Assembly (NCBI GenBank): GCA_951812665.1
Contig: CATOST010000018.1
Location: 248,001 to 312,000, forward strand
DNA length: 64,000 nucleotides
Direction: 5' to 3'
Source of the DNA: an uncultured Acidobacteriota bacterium
GTDB taxonomy: Bacteria > Acidobacteriota > UBA6911 > RPQK01 > JAJDTT01
Shown here: piece after piece, positions 26,330 to 36,136 of the stretch
Numbering within the stretch: the stretch's first letter is position 1
Layout: every line of letters begins with the position of its first letter
Made by a program: the position numbers and the translations under genes
The notes under the pieces: generated by a model
Seen by the model: only the letters and a program-made list of their open reading frames with translations
Told to the model about the DNA's origin: nothing
Databases searched by the model: none

Positions 26330-26980
26330 TCCTGCGGTCGAAACGGAAACTTCTGGTGGCGAGCGCCGGTTGCTGTTCGTCCGGAGGGGTTGGCCCACAG
26401 CAAAACGCCAGGCAACGTCCCTATTTCCGGAGAGTGTCCGTTAATTTCAGTCAATGGAAGTTCTCCAGAATTTAGAGATCTCCCCTACACGAGGGTTCGG
26501 GTATAGGCCCCTGGTCTTTGGCACAAGCTAGCAGTCCGTGGTGAAAGTCCCGCGAGCACCGAGACCGTTCCTGCGCCCGCCGGACAAGGCGCGATTCGGG
26601 TGCATACCGGGAGTATGTGCCCGAATCGCAACGCCGTCCGCCGGGATGCAGGGACGGTCGAATGCCGTGATGACTCTTGCCACGGGCTGCTAGGGCCGGG
26701 AACGGGGAATTCCTACACGGCCGGCAGGCTTTTCTGTGGAGATCTCCAAACCGGATACATCTCCATCATCTCGAACTCTTCCGCTGTTCCGTTTCGGTTG
26801 TCGGCGAGTCTGTCCCCTGCGGATACCCTCCATTCTGGATGGGCTGAGAGAAACTGCCATCAGGATCGCCGTGACGAGGACTGTACCGGCGGGGAACTTG
26901 CGGCATGTTTTCGCGTGACGTCACCTCCCTCTCCGAAAGATTCCTCCAACTCCGGGAAACGGTCAGCCCGATAAGCTGCT
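26330..26980. other. long intergenic stretch between convergent genes, holding R1 copy 2
   Basis: 650 bp without a supported gene. R1 copy 2 occupies 26528-26693. The ORFs on either side of it run through the repeat or are short and unlike any family. No terminator with a T tract was seen. Confidence 0.5.
26528..26693 (+). repeat. R1 repeat copy 2 (best-paired copy)
   Basis: The core is CAG 26532 to CTG 26689, 158 nt. The outer helix extends to CTAGCAGTCCGTGG with CCACGGGCTGCTAG, 14 pairs with one G-U. The apical helix is complete here: GCGATTCGGG pairs perfectly with CCCGAATCGC and is capped by GCATAC/GTATGT around a CGGGA loop. About seven substitutions from copy 1, no indels. Confidence 0.88.
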
Positions 26981-29329
26981 TTATTCCCTTCCCAGGGCAT
27001 GCCGCAGGAACCCCACCGCCCGCGGAATGGCACCCCTTAGACCGAACACCTCGTGTCCTGCACCCTCGTAGATGAAGGCCTCGAACTCGGGAGGCTCGCG
27101 TCCCAAGGCCTCCATGGCACGGATCATCGAGTACGCTTGGCTGACGGCGACGGTCTCGTCGGAATCGCCATGGTGCAGCTGGACGGCCGGCAGGTCTTCG
27201 GCGAACAGGACGGAGGAGCGGCGCACCAACTCCAGGCGCACTTCAGCCAGTTCGATCTCGCCTCTCAGGTAGGGCTGAATGAAGCTGGAGTTCATGTGGG
27301 CCACGCCCGTGAGATTGCGCGGACGCCCCAGGGTCGCCTCGCGCACGATTTGCCGCACCCAGTCGTCGAAGAAGTCGGTGGGACCGAAGAAGGCGACGAT
27401 GTTCTCGATGCGCTCGTCGCGGATGCCGGCCAGCATGGCGACGCCCGCTCCACGACTTCCGCCGACGATGACCACACCTTCGGACTTCGCTTGCGGAGTC
27501 AGCTCCAGAGCCACGTTCAAGAGCGCCAGGGCGTCGTCCACATCGTAGTCCCAGTGACCGCCAGGGCCGGTCGAGACCCACACGCTATCGCCATACTCAA
27601 GCCGTTCGCTGCGAAAAGAGGGGATTACGTAGACGAAGCTGTCTCGCAGCTCGCCCAAGGAATACACGACGATATCGATGTCGCCCACGTCGACACCGCT
27701 GTCGCCGCCGTGCAGGTACTTCAGGACGGGCAGCGTCCCGGGTGCCGCAGAGTCGGGCGCAAGGATCGCCCCGTAGTGGCGCACCTCCCCGACCTGATGC
27801 GACACCACGCGCAGGGTCGCCGGGGTTTCGCCCAGGGGATACGTCTCCGTGAATTCAACCAACACGTCAACCGGAGAGATGTCGCGCGCGGCCCAGTCTG
27901 CACGAACGGCCTCGATCTCCGCGGCGGTCGGCGCGGCAAAGACGTTGTCGAGTTCGGACTCGAGGTCGATCGCGTAGACGTTGACACCCGTAATCGCCAG
28001 GCCTGCGGCGACTATGAGCGTCTGGATACCGGCCGCGGAGCCCATGGTCCACTCCACCGCGACCTCGCCGTTCGAATCCGTGGCTGCGGTCGAGGGATCC
28101 ACCCGACCGCTTCCCGGCGTTGGTACGAAGTTCACGGCCACCCCGGAAACAGGCAGACCTGACGTGTCGAGAACGCGAACTACGAGGGGCTTGTCGAGGG
28201 TGCGCTCGGTGAACGCGCGTTGCCCCTCGCCTGCCACAATGCGAATCGCGGCCGCCGACTCTCCGGATACCGGATCGACCGGGACGCCGACCCGATCACA
28301 TTCCGTCAGGGCGGTCTGTCCGTCCGCCCCTGTTACCTTGATGAGGCAAGGCGGGGAGACGTCCGGCGACACCTTCCGCGAGCCCGAAGTGGGCACCACG
28401 CCGATGTTCGGGGTGATCTCCGTAGGCGCCGCACTCGTGGACGACCATGTCAACGTCGTGCTCTGGCCCTGATCGATCGATGTCGGCGACGACGGCAACG
28501 TCACCGTCGGCGGGAGTGGATGGCCACCGTCGTTCCCGCCTCCGTCCGGGACCCGAATCGCCGGCACCGCCGAGATTGAAGAGGTCCGCTTCCCGAACCG
28601 CAGCCCGAACGGAGCGAAGGGGGTACCGTCCTCACTTCGTAGTAACAGGAAGCCGTGAAAGTCCTCCAGGAATCCCATATCAATTCCTTCAACGGAGAAC
28701 CATTCCGGGAGCGTGCGCGCCGCCTGGTGGAAATCCCCCCAGAGGACGAACGATCCGTTCAACGGATCATTCCCCTCCTCGTCGCGCAGTCTCAACTCGA
28801 TCCTGGATTCTGCATTCGGTTTGAAGAGGGCGAGTCCCGCCCCGACGGTCTCTGATTCTTCCACGAACAGAGCAAACTCCTTCCCCAATTGGGCGGGCTC
28901 GACGACCACTTCGATCCCTGATTGGACGTGCCGGTAGGTCAACAATCCACTGACGGCGCCCGCATCGGCCTCGATCCGGATCCAACCCCGCCGAATGGCT
29001 CCGGAACCGGCGCTTCTCAAGACTCGAGTGCCCAGCGCCGGGAGCTCCAACGTCAAATCGGAATCGAATAGATCCCCAACGTCTTGTCCGTCCGGGTCGT
29101 AGACTTCCACCCGGATGCCGGTGGCGGCGTTCGGGTCGACGTTGCTGAGCACCAGTTGCACCGACCAGCCCCCGCCATCCACGTAATCGGGGAAGTACAG
29201 AACCATCTCTTCCTGCTCCTGTCGGACGTTCTCTGACGGGGGGCCGCCAGTTTGCGTCGGTGACAGAACGAAAAACAGCCACCCAGCAAAAAACGAACTC
29301 GAGAATGAGCTAAGAAGAGGACTGATCAT
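26981..29329 (-). CDS. secreted multidomain alpha/beta hydrolase (peptidase/esterase-like)
   Basis: 782 residues from the ATG at 29329, chosen because AGGAG lies 5 bp upstream and a signal peptide follows; an in-frame start at 29389 is less likely. N-terminal beta-rich region (about 30-260), a Pro/Ser-rich link and Ig-like domain (about 270-350), and a Big-1-like domain (about 370-450). The alpha/beta hydrolase domain (about 470-782) has nucleophile motif G-G-S-R-G, oxyanion-type YLHGGDSG, an Asp in HHGDSDETV and a late His in YEGAGHEVF. That gives a full Ser-Asp-His triad. Probably a surface hydrolase; substrate unknown. Confidence 0.8.
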   Translation of the reverse strand: MISPLLSSFSSSFFAGWLFFVLSPTQTGGPPSENVRQEQEEMVLYFPDYVDGGGWSVQLVLSNVDPNAATGIRVEVYDPDGQDVGDLFDSDLTLELPALGTRVLRSAGSGAIRRGWIRIEADAGAVSGLLTYRHVQSGIEVVVEPAQLGKEFALFVEESETVGAGLALFKPNAESRIELRLRDEEGNDPLNGSFVLWGDFHQAARTLPEWFSVEGIDMGFLEDFHGFLLLRSEDGTPFAPFGLRFGKRTSSISAVPAIRVPDGGGNDGGHPLPPTVTLPSSPTSIDQGQSTTLTWSSTSAAPTEITPNIGVVPTSGSRKVSPDVSPPCLIKVTGADGQTALTECDRVGVPVDPVSGESAAAIRIVAGEGQRAFTERTLDKPLVVRVLDTSGLPVSGVAVNFVPTPGSGRVDPSTAATDSNGEVAVEWTMGSAAGIQTLIVAAGLAITGVNVYAIDLESELDNVFAAPTAAEIEAVRADWAARDISPVDVLVEFTETYPLGETPATLRVVSHQVGEVRHYGAILAPDSAAPGTLPVLKYLHGGDSGVDVGDIDIVVYSLGELRDSFVYVIPSFRSERLEYGDSVWVSTGPGGHWDYDVDDALALLNVALELTPQAKSEGVVIVGGSRGAGVAMLAGIRDERIENIVAFFGPTDFFDDWVRQIVREATLGRPRNLTGVAHMNSSFIQPYLRGEIELAEVRLELVRRSSVLFAEDLPAVQLHHGDSDETVAVSQAYSMIRAMEALGREPPEFEAFIYEGAGHEVFGLRGAIPRAVGFLRHALGRE

Positions 29330-29659
29330 ACGGACTCCTGATCCAGCCTGGACCGGAATGGGTACGGCGTGTCCTGGGCACTTCCCCACCCATCAGGCGT
29401 GCATTGGAGAATACCAACGGTCGCCCCGGGGGACCAGAACCGGCGGATCTCGGCACGCTCACCCTGAACCAAGTGACCCTGCCGGACGCCCCGGACCACC
29501 CGTTCCCGATGTCCGCCAAGCCAACGCCCCAGCCGGCGAAGGCTTTCGAGCTGCTCGACGTCAACCCGACCCGATTTGTTGCCAGTAATTGGGCAGGTTG
29601 ATTTCGTCTATCTTCCTGACATACAAACGATTAGGCGAATTTCGGAAGTGAAGTTCCGA
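29330..29659. other. gene-free spacer
   Basis: 330 bp between two minus-strand genes. Only short chance ORFs are present and no repeat or clear promoter was recognised. Confidence 0.4.
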
Positions 29660-30976
29660 TTAGGGCTGACGCAGGCTGGAACCTTGGGACCTGTTGGGCT
29701 TCATCTCGATGTACGTCGAGGGATCGGTGGAGTAGCTGATGGGCTTCGGGTCGAGCAGCTCGACCAACTTGTCCTTGATGGCAAATGCCTGAAAAAAGTT
29801 GCCTCGGGGATTGTAGTGGCCGATCCAATAACGCCTGATGTACTCGTCCACAGTCAGGTTGAACTGGGCAAAATCCCTCCTGTGCGCCTCCATCAAATCG
29901 ACATGAGGCAGCCTCTTCTCTTCTAGAAAATCAAGCAGGATCTGGTCGAAACGTTCCCCCGTTTTCAGCACCTGTGCTGCGTTCCGTTGCCCATAGGAGA
30001 GCACGAAGAGGAGTTGTTTTCCCTGAGCCGATGCAAAGTGCTCGATCTTCTCGACGATCCTCATGGTGGCGAACAGCGCGGCTCTGGTGTAAAGCTCCTC
30101 TGCGGTTCGTTTCAGCTCTTCCGGAGTCCCGATGCTGATCCGGAGGCCGTGTTCCCGAGCCAGCTCCTCAATCACGTCGTAGCTCGGCTGAGGGGAGCTC
30201 GTCCCTGGATCCCTTTGGGCCAGCACGATCTTCAGCACGAAGTCGTCCTTGAATCGCTCGAACACCCAGTCGGGGTCGCTGAGGTTACGAACCGATTCGG
30301 GAGTAGGACAGGGGTTATTGAACTCGGTAAATTGCTTGGTTGCGGGATTCACAACGACGTAGGGCATGGTGGAGCCGAGCGCGGCCGGCCACATCCCGGT
30401 CGTATAGCCCAATCGAATGTTGCGCCAGCCATGCAGGTTTCGATAGTGATCGTCGTCGTAGATGTTGAAGATGATGTACCGGGTGGGGGTACGAGTTTCC
30501 TCCCGCAGCATTCTCAGGTAGGCCTGGTAGACGGAGTACCCTCCGACTCCGAAGTTGCGCAGAGGTTCACACAGGTGGGCGGCGAGGACCTCCTGCCAGG
30601 TCTCGCCGTCGCTGACCTGGTCGCAGTGAGTGAAACTGTTTCCGTAGGTGTTGATCCGGCAAGGGTTGTCGCCGTACATGATGGTTCGGCGGGCGCCCGC
30701 ATACCGATAGGTCGAAATCGATCCATCGATCCCGTGTTTGACCCGTCGGTCGGCAAGCAGCCACCCCAGCTGGCTGTCGTAGGATTCCCCCAGCGTTGCC
30801 CTGCCCGAGATCCAGTCCTCCAACTGCTCCCGCGGGTACAGAATACTTTTCAAGTAGTCTTGAGCCTGCCGCTCCCACGTTTCGTTTTCTGGTGCCGGGC
30901 GTGCCTCATGCGGTGCCACCAACAGGGTGAGCACCAGGCAAGCCAACCCGGAAACCATTAGACTCGTTTTTGGCAT
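29660..30976 (-). CDS. exported SGNH/GDSL-like hydrolase
   Basis: A 438-residue protein with a signal peptide (1-25). The block-I motif reads G-N-S-F-T (TYGNSFTHCDQV), then NFGVGGYSVYQAY, as in SGNH esterases. Later D and H residues are present, but the catalytic pair cannot be assigned with certainty. About 440 residues is long for a plain SGNH enzyme and the C-terminal part is unassigned. The transcript may include the hydrolase at 26981, but the 330-bp gap makes that doubtful. Confidence 0.68.
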   Translation of the reverse strand: MPKTSLMVSGLACLVLTLLVAPHEARPAPENETWERQAQDYLKSILYPREQLEDWISGRATLGESYDSQLGWLLADRRVKHGIDGSISTYRYAGARRTIMYGDNPCRINTYGNSFTHCDQVSDGETWQEVLAAHLCEPLRNFGVGGYSVYQAYLRMLREETRTPTRYIIFNIYDDDHYRNLHGWRNIRLGYTTGMWPAALGSTMPYVVVNPATKQFTEFNNPCPTPESVRNLSDPDWVFERFKDDFVLKIVLAQRDPGTSSPQPSYDVIEELAREHGLRISIGTPEELKRTAEELYTRAALFATMRIVEKIEHFASAQGKQLLFVLSYGQRNAAQVLKTGERFDQILLDFLEEKRLPHVDLMEAHRRDFAQFNLTVDEYIRRYWIGHYNPRGNFFQAFAIKDKLVELLDPKPISYSTDPSTYIEMKPNRSQGSSLRQP

Positions 30977-31311
30977 AGTCGATCCTCTGGTCGAATCTCG
31001 CGTCGAAACCCAATCAACCCAAGTTTCTCATCACCTAGAGAGTTCTGGTCCGGAAATGTGAGGAGTCCGCGAGAACGTCTGAGAGAGCGCACGCGCGCGT
31101 GAGCACGTGACTGTCCCCATTTCGCAGAGTTCCTTTTTGCATTCTTCTCTGAAAGCCGGTCAAAGTCACTAAATCATCGGAATTTGGCCTGATCTTTCTG
31201 AAGTGACACCTGTGTCTGGCTCCGTTGATCGGAGACAGTGTTGCATCTTGTTTCCTGTATCTTGGGTGTTGAAGTCTCAGCCTGAGATTCGATCAAACAT
31301 GGAGGGCTCCC
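30977..31311. other. divergent spacer with a RAYT-type REP motif
   Basis: Holds the 5' regions of the SGNH and sialidase genes. CACGTGACTGTCCCCATTTC at 31104-31123 matches the GGGGACAGT motif family near the transposase. It is preceded by GCGCACGCGCGCGTG. No definite promoter was identified. Confidence 0.5.
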
Positions 31312-32547
31312 ATGACTTGGAAGAACTTCTCCCGTCGGCAATTCGCAAAACATTTGACCATCCTTGGAGCGCTGCCACTCAGCGCCCGACGCCTGTCGGC
31401 AGCGTCGGCAGTTGCTCCTTCGAAGCCTCCTGCTCCTCCCGAGATCAAGTCCTACCCGGGGATCCTCAGGCACAGAGTTGTCTTTTGGGATCCTTACGGA
31501 TACTCGGCCTGGCCGACCATCTTGAAGTGCCGGGATGGAGAAATGCTGATTGCGTTCTGTGAAGCCATGCGCCGGAATGCCCGATTGACCCATGCGGATC
31601 CTTCTTTCTACGGCATGATCATTCGCTCCGGCGATCAGGGTGAGAGCTGGTCTGAGCATCCCGAAGTCATCGGCGGCTATGAATACTACGGAATGGATGA
31701 TCCGGGCATCATGCAGCTGTCGGACGGAAAGATCCTGGTCAACGCCTTCCGCCGTTCCTTTGCCCCGGCGGCCTCGGTGGACAGAAGAACAGATGTTCGT
31801 TTGGCTCGGGTGGAGCCGTATCAGTGGGCTACCGGCTACAGCGACGATATGACCTATGTTTTCCACTCGTTGGACAATGCTCGCACCTGGTTGGAGCCGG
31901 TTCACGTGGACGTTTCCCCCTTCAAAGCAGGGTGTCAACTCCGGGCGATCATCGAACTGCCGGATGGAACTCTGCTTCTGCCTTGCTATGAGGAGTTCCA
32001 TAGGCCATCGACTTCGGAGCCGGCGATGACCTGGACGGCCTATGTCCTCCGATCTCGTGATCGGGGGAGGAGTTGGGGTGAGCCGTCCGTGATTGGGGAA
32101 CACGGGGTGCATGGCATCGGCTACAACGAGCCGGCTCTGATTCACCTGCCCAGCGGTCGGACGATCGCTCTTCTCAGGACCGGGCCGGCCGGATGGCTGT
32201 ACCAGAGCGATTCGCACGATCTGGGGCGAACCTGGAGCACACCGGCCAAGACCCCGATGTGGGGGTATCCGGCCCATCTCCGGCAGCTTCAGGATGGGAG
32301 ACTTCTGGCCACCTACGGCCACCGGCGAGAGCCTTTTGGGATCCGGGCCTGCCTCAGCTCAGATGAGGGTAAAAGCTGGAATATCGAGAGTGAGATTGTA
32401 CTCCGGGATGATCTCAAGAACAGAGATCTGGGATATCCGACCACCACACAGTTGGATGACGGCACCCTGCTCACCGCCTACTACGGAAGGGACGAGAACA
32501 ACGACGTGACCTGCATTCAGATCACATCTTGGAAAATAGCCTCTTGA
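31312..32547 (+). CDS. Tat-exported sialidase/BNR-repeat protein
   Basis: A 411-residue protein with twin-arginine signal (SRRQFAKHLTILGALPL). At least five Asp-box (BNR) turns, S-x-D-x-G-x-S-W or close variants, are visible: SGDQGESW, SLDNARTW, SRDRGRSW, SHDLGRTW and SSDEGKSW. They fit the six-bladed propeller of the exo-sialidase superfamily. A catalytic Arg triad is not obvious, so the substrate may be another glycan. Stand-alone gene. Confidence 0.82.
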   Translation: MTWKNFSRRQFAKHLTILGALPLSARRLSAASAVAPSKPPAPPEIKSYPGILRHRVVFWDPYGYSAWPTILKCRDGEMLIAFCEAMRRNARLTHADPSFYGMIIRSGDQGESWSEHPEVIGGYEYYGMDDPGIMQLSDGKILVNAFRRSFAPAASVDRRTDVRLARVEPYQWATGYSDDMTYVFHSLDNARTWLEPVHVDVSPFKAGCQLRAIIELPDGTLLLPCYEEFHRPSTSEPAMTWTAYVLRSRDRGRSWGEPSVIGEHGVHGIGYNEPALIHLPSGRTIALLRTGPAGWLYQSDSHDLGRTWSTPAKTPMWGYPAHLRQLQDGRLLATYGHRREPFGIRACLSSDEGKSWNIESEIVLRDDLKNRDLGYPTTTQLDDGTLLTAYYGRDENNDVTCIQITSWKIAS

Positions 32548-33039
32548 CGGCGAAGCTGCGTCATTTGCCATCGCGAGGAGTTGGCTGTCTGCGGTTCCCT
32601 GGGGGGCGAAGAATGGAGCGAAAGGCAGCCTAAAGCTTGAACATTGGTGCGAGCAGACAATTGTTTGTGGCACACGAGAACGTGACTGTCCCCCTTTTCG
32701 GTCCCCCGCGCCTTCCGGTGCCACTCGGCGCGCTCTTCCTTCCGGGCGCGGATCTTGATCCAGACGGATCGTTTAGGCGGGCTCATCGGCGGGGGTTCCT
32801 CCGGGCCGGGGGTTCCAGGGGGGCGGCTCTTGGCCCTCCTGGCCAGTTTCTGCCGGGAGCACGCCTCAGCGTGGCCCCAAAAGTAGGATGGCTCTCTTGT
32901 ACGGCATGGGGGGTGACTCATGCTGTACCTTCTCCGATAATAACCCACGAACTGTTCGCTTGTGGGGGTCTTCAGGTAAGCTGAAGATGAGCCAAGGTGA
33001 GTTTCGTGAAATTGGCTGCCTTACCAAGGAGGAGAACAG
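32548..33039. other. gene-poor spacer with a RAYT-type REP motif
   Basis: About 490 bp. ACGTGACTGTCCCCCTTTTC lies at 32680-32699, with GGTCCCCC just beyond. Other ORFs here are short and look like chance frames. Confidence 0.45.
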
Positions 33040-33735
33040 ATGTTCGATCGCGTAACAGAAGATCTCCGTGAACTCCCTGGTTACACGGTTTCGGAAGTAG
33101 CACACTACCTCACCGTCCCGCCCGCGACTATCCGGTATTGGTCAGTGGGTCGACGCCCGTACAGGCCACTCATTGAGCTTCCCGAGCGGTCCCTGACACG
33201 ACCGACACTACTCTCGTTCATTAACCTCGTGGAGCTTCACGTTCTCGCGGCCATCAGACGCACGCATCGTGTAACCATGCCAAAGGTCCGCCAGGCCATC
33301 AGGTACTTGAAAGAGATCGATCCATCCGTAACGGCGCAACGTCATCCGTTGATCAGTCACGAACTGGAAACAAACGGCTTGGATCTGTTCATCGAGCGCT
33401 ATGGCCGCCTGGTCAATATCAGTCAGTCGGGTCAGTTGGCTATGCGAGAAGTCCTCGAAGCCGCCTTGCATCGGATCGTTCGCGACATCCACAGGGTACC
33501 CATCAAGCTGTATCCATTTACCCGAACTGACGTGCACGACGCACCCACCACGATTGTCATTGACCCATGGCTGGCTGCCGGCCGTCCCGTGATCGATGGA
33601 ACTGGCCTTGCCACCCAAATTATTGCCGAGCGCTATAAGGCAGGTGAATCAGTAAGCCAGTTGGCAGCAGACTACGAGCGTGCAGAGTCGGAAATCGACG
33701 AAGCCATCCGCTGTGAGATCCCACTGGCAGCGTGA
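33040..33735 (+). CDS. DUF433-domain antitoxin-like protein with N-terminal HTH
   Basis: A 231-residue protein. The N-terminus (about 13-35: YTVSEVAHYLTVPPATIRYW) is a MerR-like helix-turn-helix. The C-terminal 65 residues match DUF433, with IVIDPWLAAGRPVIDGTGL and SVSQLAADYE. DUF433 proteins usually precede PIN-like DUF5615 toxins and act as antitoxin and repressor. The downstream partner here starts inside its 3' end but is broken. This gene looks intact and may still repress its own promoter. Confidence 0.8.
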   Translation: MFDRVTEDLRELPGYTVSEVAHYLTVPPATIRYWSVGRRPYRPLIELPERSLTRPTLLSFINLVELHVLAAIRRTHRVTMPKVRQAIRYLKEIDPSVTAQRHPLISHELETNGLDLFIERYGRLVNISQSGQLAMREVLEAALHRIVRDIHRVPIKLYPFTRTDVHDAPTTIVIDPWLAAGRPVIDGTGLATQIIAERYKAGESVSQLAADYERAESEIDEAIRCEIPLAA

Positions 33736-33959
33736 GGAGCCCACCCTCTTTCTAGACCGCAGTCTGGGAAAACACATCATTGCAGACAGACTTCGTCGGG
33801 AGGGGATCAAAGTCGAGGTGCATGACGACTACGACCGTGCGGGCGCAGAAGAAAGTCCAGCACCGAATCCAGATCGAAATCGAGTCGAGAAACGGTCTCG
33901 TAGCCGACTATTACGACCAACTCGCAGAGCAGTTGGATTCCAGACGCATTAACACCTAA
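33713..33959 (+). pseudogene. PIN-like (DUF5615) toxin, truncated and frameshifted
   Basis: Starts at GTG 33713, overlapping the antitoxin by 23 bp, as in intact pairs. About 40 residues match the toxin N-terminus, with the acidic F-L-D-R-S-L-G and a VEVHDDY strand. After that no toxin sequence remains. A different frame from 33837 encodes QIEIESRNGLVADYYDQLAE and ends at 33959. The toxin has lost its middle and C-terminal acidic residues and is almost surely inactive. Confidence 0.7.
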
Positions 33960-33964
33960 CCCAG

Positions 33965-34630
33965 TCATGGGATGCGGCCGCAGACCAGCAGATGCCGGTC
34001 GCTCACGGCCCTCACTTTCAGATGTACCAAGTCCGTTTCCTGAAGCTGATCCGAAACTTCGCCGGGGCGGTAGGCTGCCAACAGCGAATGATAGAAGTCC
34101 CGCTGCAGGATCTCCGGTTCGTCGTCGCAGTTCGCTCTCACCAACTCTCGCGCACGGCGGCGGTCGTCGGGCCGGAGAAGGTCCATGACGAAGACACCGC
34201 TGCCGGGACGGGACCAGCGGCGGACTTCCCGCCACAGGATCAACGGGTCGGGCAGATGGTGGAGCAGGCTGTTGCTGACAATGGTGTCGTAGTTGCGCCG
34301 GGGGAGAGTGACACCCGGCAGATATCCTGAATAGAGTTGAATCCGGTCCTCAAGGCTCACCTCTCGGATGGCTTCCCGCCCGTAGTCGAGCATGGCCTGG
34401 GAGGCGTCGACGCCGTGGACCCGGCAGGTTGGAAAAGCCCTGGCGACGCGAATGCTGATGTCGGCGGCGCCACACCCCAGGTCGACCACCCAGGGTCCGA
34501 CTTCCCGGGCCGGTAACGTTTCCTGCAGGAGCGTCAGAAAGCGGCTGTGCGGTTCCTCGAAGTCCGCATGGGCGTAGGCCCGGGCCTGTTCCTGCCCCTC
34601 CATCAATTCCGGCTCGGGGACTCGCCTCAT
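33965..34630 (-). CDS. class I SAM-dependent methyltransferase
   Basis: A 221-residue protein. Motif I is V-V-D-L-G-C-G-A-A (about 47-55), followed by VHGVDASQAM (acidic loop), and SNSLLHHLPDP at motif IV, as in ubiquinone/menaquinone or generic small-molecule methyltransferases. The ATG overlaps the folA stop, so it is the last gene of thyA-folA-methyltransferase. The substrate cannot be inferred. Confidence 0.82.
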   Translation of the reverse strand: MRRVPEPELMEGQEQARAYAHADFEEPHSRFLTLLQETLPAREVGPWVVDLGCGAADISIRVARAFPTCRVHGVDASQAMLDYGREAIREVSLEDRIQLYSGYLPGVTLPRRNYDTIVSNSLLHHLPDPLILWREVRRWSRPGSGVFVMDLLRPDDRRRARELVRANCDDEPEILQRDFYHSLLAAYRPGEVSDQLQETDLVHLKVRAVSDRHLLVCGRIP

Positions 34631-35136
34631 GATTCCCGAATACCCCTGTTTCCGATCCGGTCCAGAGTCAGAAAGGTATATCGGTTCGGGTCCGATTCCT
34701 CCGGTTCATGGTCTTCCCTCTGCCGGACCTCCCATTTCGACTCGTCGTAACGGGGAAAGTAGGTGTCGCCCTCAATATCATCCGGAATCAGGGTCAGGTA
34801 CATGCGGTCCGCCCGGGCCAGAGTCTGGCGGTAGACTCCGGCGCCGCCTCCCACGAAGACCTCGTCGTCACCTCGGGCCAGGAGAAGGGCGTCTTCCAGG
34901 GAGACCGCCACCTGAACGCCAGGGGGAGCATAGGAACGCTGTCCGCTGAGAACGATGGAGATCCGGCCCGGCAACGGCCTGCCGATGGACTCGAAGGTCT
35001 TTCTCCCCATGATCAGATGATGGCCCATGGTCAGCTGCTTGAACCGCCGCCAATCGGCCGGAAGCCGCCAGGGCAACCGATTGTCGCGGCCGATCACACG
35101 GTTCCGGGCCATGGCCGCGATGATGGATAGCCTCAT
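34627..35136 (-). CDS. folA: dihydrofolate reductase
   Basis: 169 residues, normal size. Opening [20 protein letters not shown] contains the active-site loop. The substrate Asp is in [24 protein letters not shown] binds NADPH and [10 protein letters not shown] is the nucleotide loop. It reduces dihydrofolate made by ThyA. Start ATG overlaps the thyA stop and its stop overlaps the methyltransferase start. Confidence 0.95.
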   Translation of the reverse strand: MRLSIIAAMARNRVIGRDNRLPWRLPADWRRFKQLTMGHHLIMGRKTFESIGRPLPGRISIVLSGQRSYAPPGVQVAVSLEDALLLARGDDEVFVGGGAGVYRQTLARADRMYLTLIPDDIEGDTYFPRYDESKWEVRQREDHEPEESDPNRYTFLTLDRIGNRGIRES

Positions 35137-35927
35137 ACCGAAATGGGGGCCCTGATGTGGGGGTGAGGATCGTAAGCTTCCAGCACGAAGTCTTCGTATC
35201 GGAAGTCGAAAATCGATGTGATCCGGGGGTTCAGAAGGATGCGGGGCAGAGGCCGGGGCCGGCGGGAGAGCTGCAGGCGGGCCTGGTCCAGGTGATTCAG
35301 ATAAAGGTGCGCATCACCGAAGGTATGAATGAACTCTCCAGGTTCCAGTCCGCAGACCTGGGCCATCATCCGGGTCAGCAGGGCATAGCTGGCCAGGTTG
35401 AAGGGGACGCCCAGAAAGACGTCGGCGCTCCGCTGGTAGAGCTGGCAGGAGAGCCGTCCCTCGGCCACGTAGAACTGAAACAGCGCGTGGCAGGGCGGAA
35501 GCTTCATCCGGTCCACGTCGGCGACGTTCCACGCGCTCACGATATGGCGGCGCGAATCGGGATTCCTGCGGATGGCCTCGATGACGCCGGCGATCTGGTC
35601 GATGTGGCGGCCGCCTGGAGTCGGCCAAGAGCGCCACTGGTAGCCGTAGATGGGACCCAGATCCCCGTCCCGGTCGGCCCACTCGTCCCAGATGGTCACC
35701 CCGTTTTGGTTCAGGTAGGCGATGTTGGTGTCTCCCGCCAGAAACCAGAGGAGCTCATGGATCACCGACCGGAGATGCAGCTTCTTGGTGGTGAGCAGCG
35801 GGAAGCCCTCGTCCAGATCGACTCGCATCTGATACCCGAAGACGCTCCGGGTTCCGGTCCCGGTGCGGTCGTTCTTCTCGACGCCGTCTTCGAGAATGTG
35901 CCGGAGCAGATCCAGATAAGCTTGCAT
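35133..35927 (-). CDS. thyA: thymidylate synthase
   Basis: 264 residues from the ATG at 35927, giving the standard E. coli-like length and start M-x-x-Y-L-x-L; the frame is open further upstream without homology. Motifs: [11 protein letters not shown] (dUMP phosphate Arg), [10 protein letters not shown], the catalytic Cys in [25 protein letters not shown], and HIYLNH-like HLYLNHLDQ. It makes dTMP from dUMP with methylene-THF. First gene of a thyA-folA operon. Confidence 0.95.
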   Translation of the reverse strand: MQAYLDLLRHILEDGVEKNDRTGTGTRSVFGYQMRVDLDEGFPLLTTKKLHLRSVIHELLWFLAGDTNIAYLNQNGVTIWDEWADRDGDLGPIYGYQWRSWPTPGGRHIDQIAGVIEAIRRNPDSRRHIVSAWNVADVDRMKLPPCHALFQFYVAEGRLSCQLYQRSADVFLGVPFNLASYALLTRMMAQVCGLEPGEFIHTFGDAHLYLNHLDQARLQLSRRPRPLPRILLNPRITSIFDFRYEDFVLEAYDPHPHIRAPISV

Positions 35928-36136
35928 GAGCCTGATGGTTCCTGGGCGATTCCATCGCATTGTATTAAACCGGAGCGACGGTGCGCACGCGGCTGACAGC
36001 CCGGAAGCACCATTCCTGGAGTCCCACTCCTCCTCTTTGTTGCCTGGCTGACGGCGTCGCATATAGAATCGGTCCGCTGGCTGGTTGAGCCGCCAAGGTA
36101 TCCGCGGCTCCAGACTGGCAGCGAAGGAACGCGGCC

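Noticed and set aside
26700-26980. Small plus-strand gene downstream of R1 copy 2
   Set aside because: Short ORFs without ribosome site, domain or codon-pattern support.
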